From: Thysanoteuthis rhombus
Taxonomy: Eukaryota; Mollusca; Cephalopoda; Oegopsida; Thysanoteuthidae
DNA length: 64,000 nucleotides
Direction: 5' to 3'
Assembly (NCBI GenBank): GCA_963457665.1
Contig: OY735228.1
Coordinates: 2,492,673 to 2,556,672, forward strand
Shown: piece after piece, positions 36,541-50,400 of the stretch
Layout of the letters: every line of letters starts with the position of its first letter
How positions within the stretch are numbered: the stretch's first letter is position 1
Made by a program: the position numbers and the translations under genes
Notes under the pieces: model-generated
Seen by the model: only the letters and a program-made list of their open reading frames with translations
What the model was told of the DNA's origin: nothing
Database searches by the model: none

Positions 36541-37066
36541 TCTGGTTGCATTTCTGTTGAAATACCCTGTCTAAGTTGAAATACACCGTATATGTTGAAC
36601 GGGTTTATAATTACTATCTGGTTGCGTTTATGTTGAAATACCCTGTCTATGTTGAAAAACACCGTATATGTTGAACGGGTTTATGATCGATATCTTGTTG
36701 CATTTTTGTTGAAATACCCTGTCTAAGTTTAAATACACCGTATATGTTGTACGGGTTTATAATTACTATCTGGTTGAATTTCTGTTGAAATACCCTGTCT
36801 ATGTTGGAATACACCGTATATGTTGAACAGGTTTATAATTATTATCTGGTTGCATTTATGTTGAAATACCCTGTCTAAGTTGAAATACACCGTATATGTT
36901 GAACGGGTTTATAATTACTCTCTGGTTGTATTTATGTTGAAATACCCTGTCTAAGTTGAAATACACCGTATATGTTGAACGGGTTTATAATTGATATCTT
37001 GTTGCATTTATGTTGAAATACCCTGTCTATGTTGAAAAACACCGTATATTTTGAATTGGTTTATAA

Positions 37067-39954
37067 TTTTTATCTGGTTGCATTTATGTTGAAATACCCT
37101 GTCTAAGTTGAAATACACTGTATATGTTGAACAGGTTTATAATTACTATCTTGTTGCATTTATGTTGAATTACCCTGTCTAAGTTGAAATACACTGTATA
37201 TGTTGAACAGGTTTATAATTGATATCTGGTTGCATTTATGTTGAAATACCCTGTCTAAGTTTAAATACACCGTATATGTTGAACGGGTTTATAATTTCTA
37301 TCTGGTTGCATTTATGTTGAAATACCCTGTCTAAGTTGAAATACACCGTATATGTTGAACGGGTTTATAGTTACTATCTGGTTGCATTTCTGTTGAATTA
37401 CCCTGTCTAAGTTGAAATTCACCGTATATGTTGAACGGGTTTATAATTACTATCCGGTTGCATTTATGTTGAATTACCCTGTCTTAGTTGAAATACACCG
37501 TATATTTTGAACGGGTTTATAGTTACTATCTGGTCTCATTTATGTTGAAATACCCTGTCTAAGTTGAAATACACCGTATATCTTGAACAGGTTTATAATT
37601 ACTATCCGTTTGCATTTATGTTGAAATACCCAGTCTAAGTTGAAATACACCGTATGCGTTGAACGGGTTTATAATTACTATCTGGTTGCATTTATGTTGA
37701 AATACCCTGTCTAAGTTGAAATACACCGTATATGTTGAACAGGTTTATAATAGATATCTTGTTGCATTTCTGTTGAAATACCCTGTCTAAGTTGAAATAC
37801 ACCTTATATGTTGAACAGGTTTATAATTACTATCTGGTTGCATTTATGTTGAAATACCCTGTCTAGGTTGAAATACACCATATATGTTGAACAGGTTTAT
37901 AATTATTATCTGGTTGCATTTATGTTGAAATACCCTGTCTAAGTTGAAATACACCGTATATGTTGAACGGGTTTATAATTACTTTCTGGTTGCATTTCTG
38001 TTGAATTACCCTGTCTAAGTTGAAATACACCGTATATGTTGAACGGGTTTATAATTATTATCTGGTTGCATTTCTTTTGAAATACCCCGTCTAAGTTAAA
38101 ATACACCGTATATGTTGAACGGGTTTATAATTACTATCTGGTTGCATTTATGTTGAAATATCCTGTCTAAGTTGAAATACACTGTATATGTTGAACGGGT
38201 TTATAATTACTATCTGGTTGCATTTATGTTGAAATACTCTGTCTAACTTGAAATACACTGTATATGTTGAACGGGTTTATAATTACTATCTGGTTGCATT
38301 TTTGTTGAAATATCCTGTCTAAGTTTAAATACACCGTATATGTTGAACAGGTTTATAATAACTATCTGGTTGCATTTATATTGAAATACCCTGTCTAAGT
38401 GGAAATACACCGTATACGTTGAACGGGTTTATAATTATTATCTGGTTGCATTTCTGTTGAAATACCCAGTCTAAGTTGAAAAACACCGTATCTGTTGAAC
38501 GGGTTTATAATTTTTATCTGGTTGCATTTATGTTGAAATACCCTGTCTAAGTTGAAATACACTGTATATGTTGAACAGGTTTATAATTACTATCTTGTTG
38601 CATTTATGTTGAATTACCCTGTCTAAGTTGAAATACACTGTATATGTTGAACAGGTTTATAATTGATATCTGGTTGCATTTATGTTGAAATACCCTGTCT
38701 AAGTTTAAATACACCGTATATGTTGAACGGGTTTATAATTTCTATCTGGTTGCATTTATGTTGAAATACCCTGTCTAAGTTGAAATACACCGTATATGTT
38801 GAACGGGTTTATAGTTACTATCTGGTTGCATTTCTGTTGAATTACCCTGTCTAAGTTGAAATTCACCGTATATGTTGAACGGGTTTATAATAACTATCTG
38901 GTTGCATTTATGTTGAATTACCCTGTCTTAGTTGAAATACACCGTATATGTTGAACGGGTTTATAGTTACTATCTGGTCTCATTTATGTTGAAATACCCT
39001 GTCTAAGTTGAAATACACCGTATATCTTGAACAGGTTTATAATTACTATCCGTTTGCATTTATGTTGAAATACCCAGTCTAAGTTGAAATACACCGTATG
39101 CGTTGAACGGGTTTATAATTACTATCTGGTTGCATTTATGTTGAAATACCCTGTCTAAGTTGAAATACACCGTATATGTTGAACAGGTTTATAATAGATA
39201 TCCTGTTGCATTTCTGTTGAAATACCCTGTCTAAGTTGAAATACACCTTATATGTTGAACAGGTTTATAATTACTATCTGGTTGCATTTATGTTGAAATA
39301 CCCTGTCTAGGTTGAAATACACCATATATGTTGAACAGGTTTATAATTATTATCTGGTTGCATTTATGTTGAAATACCCTGTCTGAGTTGAAATACACCG
39401 TATATGTTGAACGGGTTTATAATTACTTTCTGGTTGCATTTCTGTTGAATTACCCTGTCTAAGTTGAAATACACCGTATATGTTGAACGGGTTTATAATT
39501 ATTATCTGGTTGCATTTCTTTTGAAATACCCCGTCTAAGTTAAAATACACCGTATATGTTGAACGGGTTTATAATTACTATCTGGTTGCATTTATGTTGA
39601 AATATCCTGTCTAAGTTGAAATACACTGTATATGTTGAACGGGTTTATAATTACTATCTGGTTGCATTTATGTTGAAATACTCTGTCTAACTTGAAATAC
39701 ACTGTATATGTTGAACGGGTTTATAATTACTATCTGGTTGCATTTTTGTTGAAATATCCTGTCTAAGTTTAAATACACCGTATATGTTGAACAGGTTTAT
39801 AATAACTATCTGGTTGCATTTATATTGAAATACCCTGTCTAAGTGGAAATACACCGTATACGTTGAACGGGTTTATAATTATTATCTGGTTGCATTTCTG
39901 TTGAAATACCCAGTCTAAGTTGAAAAACACCGTATCTGTTGAACGGGTTTATAA
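37067..39954 (+). repeat. 1444-bp higher-order repeat, two tandem copies (19 monomers each)
   Basis: Copy 1 is about 37067-38510 and copy 2 is 38511-39954. Diagnostic variants at 1444-bp spacing: CGTATGCGTTGAACGGG (37651/39095) and the ATAATTTTTATCTGG stretch (37063/38507). Only a handful of differences are visible between copies. Confidence 0.88.
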
Positions 39955-40259
39955 TTACTATCTGGTTGCATTTATGTTGAAATACCCTGTCTAAGTTGAA
40001 AAACACCGTATCTGTTGAACGGGTTTATAATTACTATCTGGTTGCATTTATGTTGAAATACCCTGTCTATGTTGAAATACACCGTATATGTGTAACGGGT
40101 TTATAATTACTATCTGGTTGCATTTCTTTTGAAATACCCTGTCTAAGTTGAAATACACTGTATATGTTGAACAGGTTTATAATTACTATCTGGATGCATT
40201 TATGTTGAAATACCCTGTCTATGTTGAAATACACCGTATATGTTGAACGGGTTTATAAT

Positions 40260-43200
40260 TGATATCTTGTTGCATTTATGTTGAAATACCCAGTCTAAAT
40301 TGAAATACACTGTATATACTGAACGGGTTTATTATTGATATCTTGTTGCATTTATGTTGAAATACCCTATATAAGTTGAAATACACCGTATATGTTGAAC
40401 GGGTTTATAATTACTATCTGGTTGCATTTATGTTGAAATACCCTGTCTAAGTTGAAATACACCGTATATGTTGAACAGGTTTATAATTACTATCTGGTTG
40501 CATTTATGTTGAAATACCCTGTCTAAGTTGAAATACACTGTATATGTTGAACGGGTTTAAAATTCCTATCTGGTTGCATTTATGTTGATATACCCTGTCT
40601 ATGTTGAAATACACCGTATATGTTGAACGGGTTTATAATTACTATCTGGTTGCATTTATGTTGAAATACCCTGTCTAAGTTGAAATACACCGTATATGTT
40701 GAACGGGTTTATAATTACTATCTGGATGCATTTATGTTGAAATACCCAGTCTAAGTTGATATACACCGTATATGTTGAACGGGTTTATAATTACTATCTT
40801 GTTGCATTTATGTTGAAATACCTCGTCTAAGTTGAAATACACCGTATTTGTTGAACGGGTTTATAATTACTATCTGGTTGCATTTCTGTTGAAATACCCT
40901 GTCTAAGTTGAAATACACCGTTTATGTTGAACGGGTTTATAATTACAATCTTTTTGCATTTATGTTGAATTACCCTGTCCAAGTTGAAATTCACCGTATA
41001 TGTTGAACGGGTTTATAATTACTATCTGGTTGCATTTATGTTGAAATACCCTGTCTTAGTTGAAATACACCGTATATGTTGAACGGGTTTATAATTACTA
41101 TCTTGTTGCATTTATGTTGAATTACCCTGTCTAAGTTGAAATTCACCGTATATGTTGAACGGGTTTATAATTACAATCTGGTTGCATTTATGTTAAAATA
41201 CCCTGTCTGAGTTGAAATACACCGTATATGTTGAACGGGTTTATAATTACTATCTGGTTGCATTTCTGTTGAAATACCCTGTCTAAGTTAAAATACACCG
41301 TATATGTTGAACAGGTTTATAATTACTATCTGGTTGCATTTATGTTGAAATACCCTGTCTATGTTGAAATACACCGTATATGTTGAACGGGTTTATAATT
41401 ACTATCTGGTTGCATTTATGTTGAAATACCCTGTCTAAGTTGAAATACAACGTATATGTTGAACGGGTTTATAATTACTATCTGGTTGTATTTATGTTGA
41501 ATTACCCTGTCTAAGTTGAAAAACACCGTATATGTTGAACGGGTTTATAATTACAATCTGGTTGCATTTCTGTTGGAATACCCTGTCTATGTTGAAAAAC
41601 ACCTTATATGTTGAACAGGTTTATGATTGATATCTTGTTGCATTTATGTTGAAATACCTTGTCTGAGTTAAAATACACCGTATATGTTGAACAGGTTTAT
41701 AATTACTATCTGGTTGCATTTATGTTGAAGTACCCTGTCTATGTTGAAAAACACCGTATATGTTGAACGGGTTTATAATTACTATCTGGATGCATTTATG
41801 TTTAGATACCCTGTCTATGTCGAAATACACCATATATGTTGAACTGGTTTATAATTACTATCTGGTTGCATTTATGTTGAAATACCCAGTCTAAGTTGAA
41901 ATACACCGTATATGTTGAACGGGTTTATAATTGATATCTTGTTGCATTTCTGTTGAAATACCCTGTCCAAGTTGAAATACACCGTATATGTTAAACGGGT
42001 TTATAATTACTATCTGGTTGCATTTATGTGTCAAATACCCTGTCTATGTTGAAAAACACCGTATATGTTGAACGGGTTTATGATTGATAGCTTGTTGCAT
42101 TTATGTTGAAATACCCCGTCTATGTTAAAATACACTGTATATGTAGAACGGGTTTATAATTACTATCTAGTTGCATTTATGTTGAAGTACCCTGTCTATG
42201 TTGAAAAAAAATGTATATGTTGAACGGGTTTATAATTACTATCTGGATGCATTTATGTTGAAATACCCTGTCTATGTTGAAATACACCGTATATGTTGAA
42301 CGGGTTTATAATTGATATCTTGTTGCATTTATGTTGAAATACCCCGTCTAAGTTGAAATACACCGTATATGTTGAACGGGTTTATAATTGATGTCTTGTT
42401 GCATTTATGTTGAAATACCCAGTCTAAATTGAAATACACTCTATATGTTGAACGGGTTTATAATTACTATCTGGTTGCATTTATGTTGAAATACACTGTC
42501 TAAGTTAAAATACACCGTATATGTTGAACAGGTTTATAATTATTATCTGGTTGCATTTATGTTGAAATACCCTGTCTATGTTGAGAAACAACGTATATGT
42601 TGAACAGGTTTATAATTGATATCTCGTTGCATTTATGTTGAAATACCTCGTCTAAGTTGGAATACACCGTATTTGTTGAACGGGTTTATAATTGATATCT
42701 GGTTGCATTTATGTTGAAATACCCTGTCTAAGTTGAAGAACACTGTATATGTTGAACAGGTTTATAATTGATATATTGTTGCATTTATGTTGAAATACCC
42801 TGTCTAAGTTGAAATACACCGTATATGTTGAACGGGTTTATAATTACTATCTGGTTGCATTTATGTTGAAATACCCTGTCTAAGTTGAAATACACCGTAT
42901 ATGTTGAACGGGTTTATAATTACTATCTGGTTGCATTTATGTTGAATTACCCTGTCTAAGTTGAAATACACCGTATATGTTGAACGGGTTTATAATTACT
43001 ATCTGGTTGCATTTCCGTTGAAATACCCTGTCTGAGTTGAAATACACCGTATATGTTGAACGGGTTTATAATTACTATCTGGTTGCATTTCTTTTGAAAT
43101 ACCCTGTCTAAGTTGAAATACACTGTATATGTTGAACAGGTTTATAATTACTATCTGGTTGCATTTATGTTGAAATACCCTGTCTAAGTTAAAATACACC

Positions 43201-44065
43201 GTATATGTTTAACGGGTTTATAATTACTATCTGGTTGCATTTATGTTGAATTACCCTGTCTAAGTTAAAATTCACCGTATATGTTGAACGGGTTTATAAT
43301 TACTATCTTGTTGCATTTATGTTGAAATACCATGTCTGAGTCGAAATATACCGTATATGTTGAACTGGTTTATAATTACTCTCTGGTTGCATTTCTGTTA
43401 AAATACCCTGTCTAAGTTGAAAAACACCATATATGTTGAACGGGTTTATATTTGATATCTTGTTCCATTTATGTTGAAATACCCTGTCTAAGTTGAAATA
43501 CACCGTATATATTGAACGGGTTTATAATTGATATCTTGTTGCATTTCTGTTGAAATACCCAGTCTAAATTGAAATACACTGTATATGTTGAACGGGTTTA
43601 TAATTGATATCTGGTTGCATTTATGTTGAAATACCCTGTCTAAGTTAAAATACACCGTATATGTTGAACAGGTTTATAATTACTATCTGGTTGCATTTAT
43701 GTTGAAATACCCCGTCTAAGTTGAAATACACCGTATATGTTGAACGGGTTTATAATTGATATCTGGTTGCATTTATGTTGAAATACCCTGTCTATGTTAA
43801 AGAACACCGTATATGTTGAACGGGTTTATAATTGATATATTGTTGCATTTATGTTGAGATACCCTGTCTAAGTTGAAATACACCATATATGTTGAACGGG
43901 TTTATAATTACTATCCGGTCGCATTTATATTGAAATACCCTGTCCAAGTTGAAATTCACCGTATATGTTGAACGGGTTTATAATTACTATCTGGTTGCAT
44001 TTCTGTTGGAATACCCTGTCTGAGTTGAAATACACCGTATATGTTGAACGGGTTTATAATTACTA
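40260..44065 (+). repeat. Right copy of the long intra-array duplication
   Basis: Partner of 31900-36540, without its extra 836-bp block. Scattered single-base differences are visible (for example near 42130 and 42210), so it is older than the 2203-bp duplication. Confidence 0.85.
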
Positions 44066-47000
44066 TCTGGTTGCATTTCTTTTGAAATACCCTGTCGAAG
44101 TTGAAATACACCGTATATATTGAACTGGTTTATAATTATTATCTGGTTGCATTTCTGTTGAAATACCCTGTCTAAGTTGAAAAACACCGTATATGTTGAA
44201 CGAGTTTATAATTACTATCTGGTTGCATTTATATTGAAATACCCTGTCTAAGTGGAAATACACTGTATATGTTGAACGGGTTTATAATTGATATCTTGTT
44301 GCATTTATGTTGAAATACTCTGTCTAAGTTGAAATACACCGTATATGTTGAACAGGTTTATAATTATTATCTGGTTGCATTTATGTTGGAATACCCTGTC
44401 CAAGTTGAAATACACCGTATATGTTGAACGGGTTAATAATTGATATCGTGCTGCATTCATGTTGAAATACCATGCCTATGTTGGAAAACATAGTATATGT
44501 TCAACGGGTTTATAATTGATATCTGGTTGCATTTATGTTGAAATACCCTGTCTAAGTTGAAATACACCGTATATGTTGAACGGGCTTATAATTACTATCT
44601 GGTTGCATTTATGTCGAAATACCCTGTGTAAGTTGTAATATACCGTATATGTTGAACGGGTTAATAATTTATATCTGGTTGCATTTATGTTGAAATACCC
44701 TGTCTGAGTTGAAATACACTGTATACGTTGAACGGGTTTTTAATTACTATCTGGTTGCATTTCTGTTGAAATACCCTGTCTAAGTTGGAATACACCGTAT
44801 ATGTTGAACGGGTTACTAATTGATATCGTGCTGCATTCATGTTGAAATACCATGCCTATGTTGAAAAACACCGTATATGTTGAACGGGTTTATAATTGAT
44901 ATCTGGTTGCATTTATTTTGAAATACCCTGTCTAAGTTGAAATACAACGTATATGTTGAACGGGTTTATAATTACCATCTGGTTGCATTTATGTTGAAAT
45001 ACCCTGTCTAAGTTGGAATACACTGTATATGTTGAATGGGTTTATAATTACTACCTGGTTGCATTTATGTTGAAATACACTGTCTAAGTTGAAATACACC
45101 GTATATGTTGAACGGGTTTATAATTCCTATCTGGTTGCATTTATGTTGAAATACTCTGTCTAAGTTGAAATACACTGTATATGTTGAACGGGTTTATAAT
45201 TACTATCTTGTTGCATTTATGTTGAAATACCCTGTCTAAGTTGAAATACACTGTATATGTTGAACGGGTTTATAATTACAATCTTGTTGCATTTATATTT
45301 AAATACCCTGTCTAAGTTGAAATACACTGTATATGTTGAACGGGTTTATAATTGATATTTTGTTGCATTCATGATGAAAATACCTTATCTAAGTTGAAAT
45401 ACACCGTATATGTTGAACGGGTTTATAATTACTATCTGATTGCATTTATGTTGAAATACCATGCCTATGTTGAAAAACACCGTATATGTTGAACGGGTTT
45501 ATAATTACTATCTGGTTGCATTTATGTTGAAATACCCTGTCTAAGTTGAAATACACCGTATATGTTGAACGGGTTTATAATTACTATCTGGTTGCATTTA
45601 TGTTGAAATACCCCGTCTAAGTTGAAATACACCGTATATGTTGAACGGGTTTATAATTACTATCTGGTTGCATTTCTGTTGAAATGCCCTGTCTGAGTTG
45701 GAATACACCGTATATGTTGAACGGGTTTATAATTACTATCTGGTTGCATTTCTTTTGAAATACCCTGTCGAAGTTGAAATACACCGTATATATTGAACTG
45801 GTTTATAATTATTATCTGGTTGCATTTCTGTTGAAATACCCTGTCTAAGTTGAAAAACACCGTATATGTTGAACGAGTTTATAATTACTATCTGGTTGCA
45901 TTTATATTGAAATACCCTGTCTAAGTGGAAATACACTGTATATGTTGAACGGGTTTATAATTGATATCTTGTTGCATTTATGTTGAAATACTCTGTCTAA
46001 GTTGAAATACACCGTATATGTTGAACAGGTTTATAATTATTATCTGGTTGCATTTATGTTGGAATACCCTGTCCAAGTTGAAATACACCGTATATGTTGA
46101 ACGGGTTAATAATTGATATCGTGCTGCATTCATGTTGAAATACCATGCCTATGTTGGAAAACATAGTATATGTTCAACGGGTTTATAATTGATATCTGGT
46201 TGCATTTATGTTGAAATACCCTGTCTAAGTTGAAATACACCGTATATGTTGAACGGGCTTATAATTACTATCTGGTTGCATTTATGTCGAAATACCCTGT
46301 GTAAGTTGTAATATACCGTATATGTTGAACGGGTTAATAATTTATATCTGGTTGCATTTATGTTGAAATACCCTGTCTGAGTTGAAATACACTGTATACG
46401 TTGAACGGGTTTTTAATTACTATCTGGTTGCATTTCTGTTGAAATACCCTGTCTAAGTTGGAATACACCGTATATGTTGAACGGGTTACTAATTGATATC
46501 GTGCTGCATTCATGTTGAAATACCATGCCTATGTTGAAAAACACCGTATATGTTGAACGGGTTTATAATTGATATCTGGTTGCATTTATTTTGAAATACC
46601 CTGTCTAAGTTGAAATACAACGTATATGTTGAACGGGTTTATAATTACCATCTGGTTGCATTTATGTTGAAATACCCTGTCTAAGTTGGAATACACTGTA
46701 TATGTTGAATGGGTTTATAATTACTACCTGGTTGCATTTATGTTGAAATACACTGTCTAAGTTGAAATACACCGTATATGTTGAACGGGTTTATAATTCC
46801 TATCTGGTTGCATTTATGTTGAAATACTCTGTCTAAGTTGAAATACACTGTATATGTTGAACGGGTTTATAATTACTATCTTGTTGCATTTATGTTGAAA
46901 TACCCTGTCTAAGTTGAAATACACTGTATATGTTGAACGGGTTTATAATTACAATCTTGTTGCATTTATATTTAAATACCCTGTCTAAGTTGAAATACAC

Positions 47001-47410
47001 TGTATATGTTGAACGGGTTTATAATTGATATTTTGTTGCATTCATGATGAAAATACCTTATCTAAGTTGAAATACACCGTATATGTTGAACGGGTTTATA
47101 ATTACTATCTGATTGCATTTATGTTGAAATACCATGCCTATGTTGAAAAACACCGTATATGTTGAACGGGTTTATAATTACTATCTGGTTGCATTTATGT
47201 TGAAATACCCTGTCTAAGTTGAAATACACCGTATATGTTGAACGGGTTTATAATTACTATCTGGTTGCATTTATGTTGAAATACCCCGTCTAAGTTGAAA
47301 TACACCGTATATGTTGAACGGGTTTATAATTACTATCTGGTTGCATTTCTGTTGAAATGCCCTGTCTGAGTTGGAATACACCGTATATGTTGAACGGGTT
47401 TATAATTGAT
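44065..47410 (+). repeat. 1673-bp higher-order repeat, two tandem copies (22 monomers each)
   Basis: Copies are about 44065-45737 and 45738-47410. The variant CCCTGTCGAAGTTG recurs at 44091/45764 and the 77-bp monomer with GATGAAAATACCTTATC accounts for the one extra base. It contains the distinctive ACTAATTGATATCGTGCTGC monomers. Confidence 0.88.
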
Positions 47411-50400
47411 ATCTGGTTCCATTTATGTTGAAATACCCTGTCTGAGTTGAAATACACTGCATATGTTGAACGGGTTTTTAATTACTATCCGGTTGCATTT
47501 CTGTTGAAATACCCTGTCTAAGTTGGAATACACCGTATATGTTGAACGGGTTACTAATTGATATCGTGCTGCATTCATGTTGAAATACCATGCCTATGTT
47601 GAAAAACACCGTATATGTTGAACGGGTTTATAATTGATATCTGGTTGCATTTATGTTGAAATACACTGTCTAAGTTGAAATACACCGTATATGTTGAACG
47701 GGTTTATAATTACCATCTGGTTGCATTTATGTTGAAATACACTGTCTAAGTTGGAATACACTGTATATGTTGAATGGTTTATAATTACTACCTGGTTGCA
47801 TTTATGTTGAAATACACTGTCTAAGTTGAAATACACCGTATATGTTGAACGGGTTTATAATTCCTATCTGGTTGCATTTATGTTGAAATACTCTGTCTAA
47901 GTTGAAATACACTGTATATGTTGAACGGGTTCATAATTGATATTTTGTTGCATTCATGATGAAATACCTTATCTAAGTTGAAATACACCGTATATGTTGA
48001 ACGGGTTTATAATTACTATCTGGTTGCATTCATGTTGAAATACCCTGTCTAAGTTGAAATACACCGTATATGTTGAACGGGTTTATAATTACTATCTGGT
48101 TGCATTTATGTTGAAATACCCTGTCTAAGTTGAAATACACCATATATGTTGAACGGGTTTATAATTACTATCTGGTTGCATTTATGTTGAAATACCCCGT
48201 CTAAGTTGAAATACACTGTATATGTTGAACGGGTTTATAATTACTATCTGGTTGCATTTCTGTTGAAATGCCCTGTCTGAGGTAGAATACACCGTATATA
48301 TTGAACAGGTTTATAATTACTATCTGGTTGCATTTCTGTTGAAATACCCTGTCTAAGTTGAAATACACCGTATGTGTTGAACGGGTTTATAATTACTATC
48401 TGGTTGCATTTATATTTAATTACCCTGTCTAAGTTGAAATACACCGTATATGTTGAACAGGCTTATAATTACTATCTGGTTGCATTTATATTGAAATACC
48501 CTGTCTAAGTTGAAATACACTGTATATGTTGAACGGGCCTATAATTACTATCTGGTTGATTTATGTTGAAATACCCTGTCTAAGTTGAAATACACCGTAT
48601 ATGTTGAACGGGCTTGTAATTACTATCTGGTTGCATTTATATTGAAATACCCTGTCTAAGTTGAAAAACACCGTATATGTTGAATGGGTTTATAATTACT
48701 ATCTGGTTGCATTTATGTTGAAATACCCTGTCTAAGTTGAAATACACCGTATATGTTGAACGGGCTTGTAATTACTATCTGGTTGCATTTATGTTGAAAT
48801 ACCTTGTCTAAGTTGAAATACACCGTATATGTTGAATGGGTTTATAATTACTATCTGGTTGCATTTATGTTGAAATACCCTGTCTAAGTTGAAATACACC
48901 GTATATGTTGAACGGGTCTATAATTACTATCTGGTTGCATTTCTGTTGAAATACCCTGTCTAAGTTGAAATACACCGTATATGTTGAACAGGTTTATAAT
49001 TACTATCTGGTTGCATTTATATTGAAATACCCTGTCTAAGTTGAAATACACCGTATATGTTGAATGGGTTTAAAATTACTATCTGGTTGCATTTATGTTG
49101 AAATACCTTGTCTAAGTTGAAATACACCGTATATGTTGAATGGGTTTATAATTACTATCTGGTTGCATTGATGTTGAAATACCCTGTCTAAGTTGAAATA
49201 CACCGTATATGTTGAACGGGTCTATAATTACTATCTGGTTGCATTTCTGTTAAAATACCCTGTCTAAGTTGAAATACACAGTATACGTTGAACGGGCTTA
49301 TAATTACTATCTGGTTGATTTATGTTGAAATACCCTGTCTAAGTTGAAATACACAGTATGCGTTGAACGGGCTTATAATTACTATCTGGTTGCATTTATA
49401 TTGAAATACCCTGTCTAAGTTGAAATACACCGTATACGTTGAACGGGTTACTAATTGATATCGTGCTGCATTCATGTTGAAATACCATGCCTATGTTGAA
49501 AAACACCGTATATGTTGAACGGGTTTATAATTGATATCTGGTTGCATTTATTTTGAAATACCCTGTCTAAGTTGAAATACAACGTATATGTTGAACGGGT
49601 TTATAATTACCATCTGGTTGCATTTATGTTGAAATACCCTGTCTAAGTTGGAATACACTGTATATGTTGAATGGGTTTATAATTACTACCTGGTTGCATT
49701 TATGTTGAAATACACTGTCTAAGTTGAAATACACCGTATATGTTGAACGGGTTTATAATTCCTATCTGGTTGCATTTATGTTGAAATACTCTGTCTAAGT
49801 TGAAATACACTGTATATGTTGAACGGGTTTATAATTACTATCTTGTTGCATTTATGTTGAAATACCCTGTCTAAGTTGAAATACACTGTATATGTTGAAC
49901 GGGTTTATAATTACAATCTTGTTGCATTTATATTTAAATACCCTGTCTAAGTTGAAATACACTGTATATGTTGAACGGGTTTATAATTGATATTTTGTTG
50001 CATTCATGATGAAAATACCTTATCTAAGTTGAAATACACCGTATATGTTGAACGGGTTTATAATTACTATCTGATTGCATTTATGTTGAAATACCATGCC
50101 TATGTTGAAAAACACCGTATATGTTGAACGGGTTTATAATTACTATCTGGTTGCATTTATGTTGAAATACCCTGTCTAAGTTGAAATACACCGTATATGT
50201 TGAACGGGTTTATAATTACTATCTGGTTGCATTTATGTTGAAATACCCCGTCTAAGTTGAAATACACCGTATATGTTGAACGGGTTTATAATTACTATCT
50301 GGTTGCATTTCTGTTGAAATGCCCTGTCTGAGTTGGAATACACCGTATATGTTGAACGGGTTTATAATTGATATCTGGTTCCATTTATGTTGAAATACCC

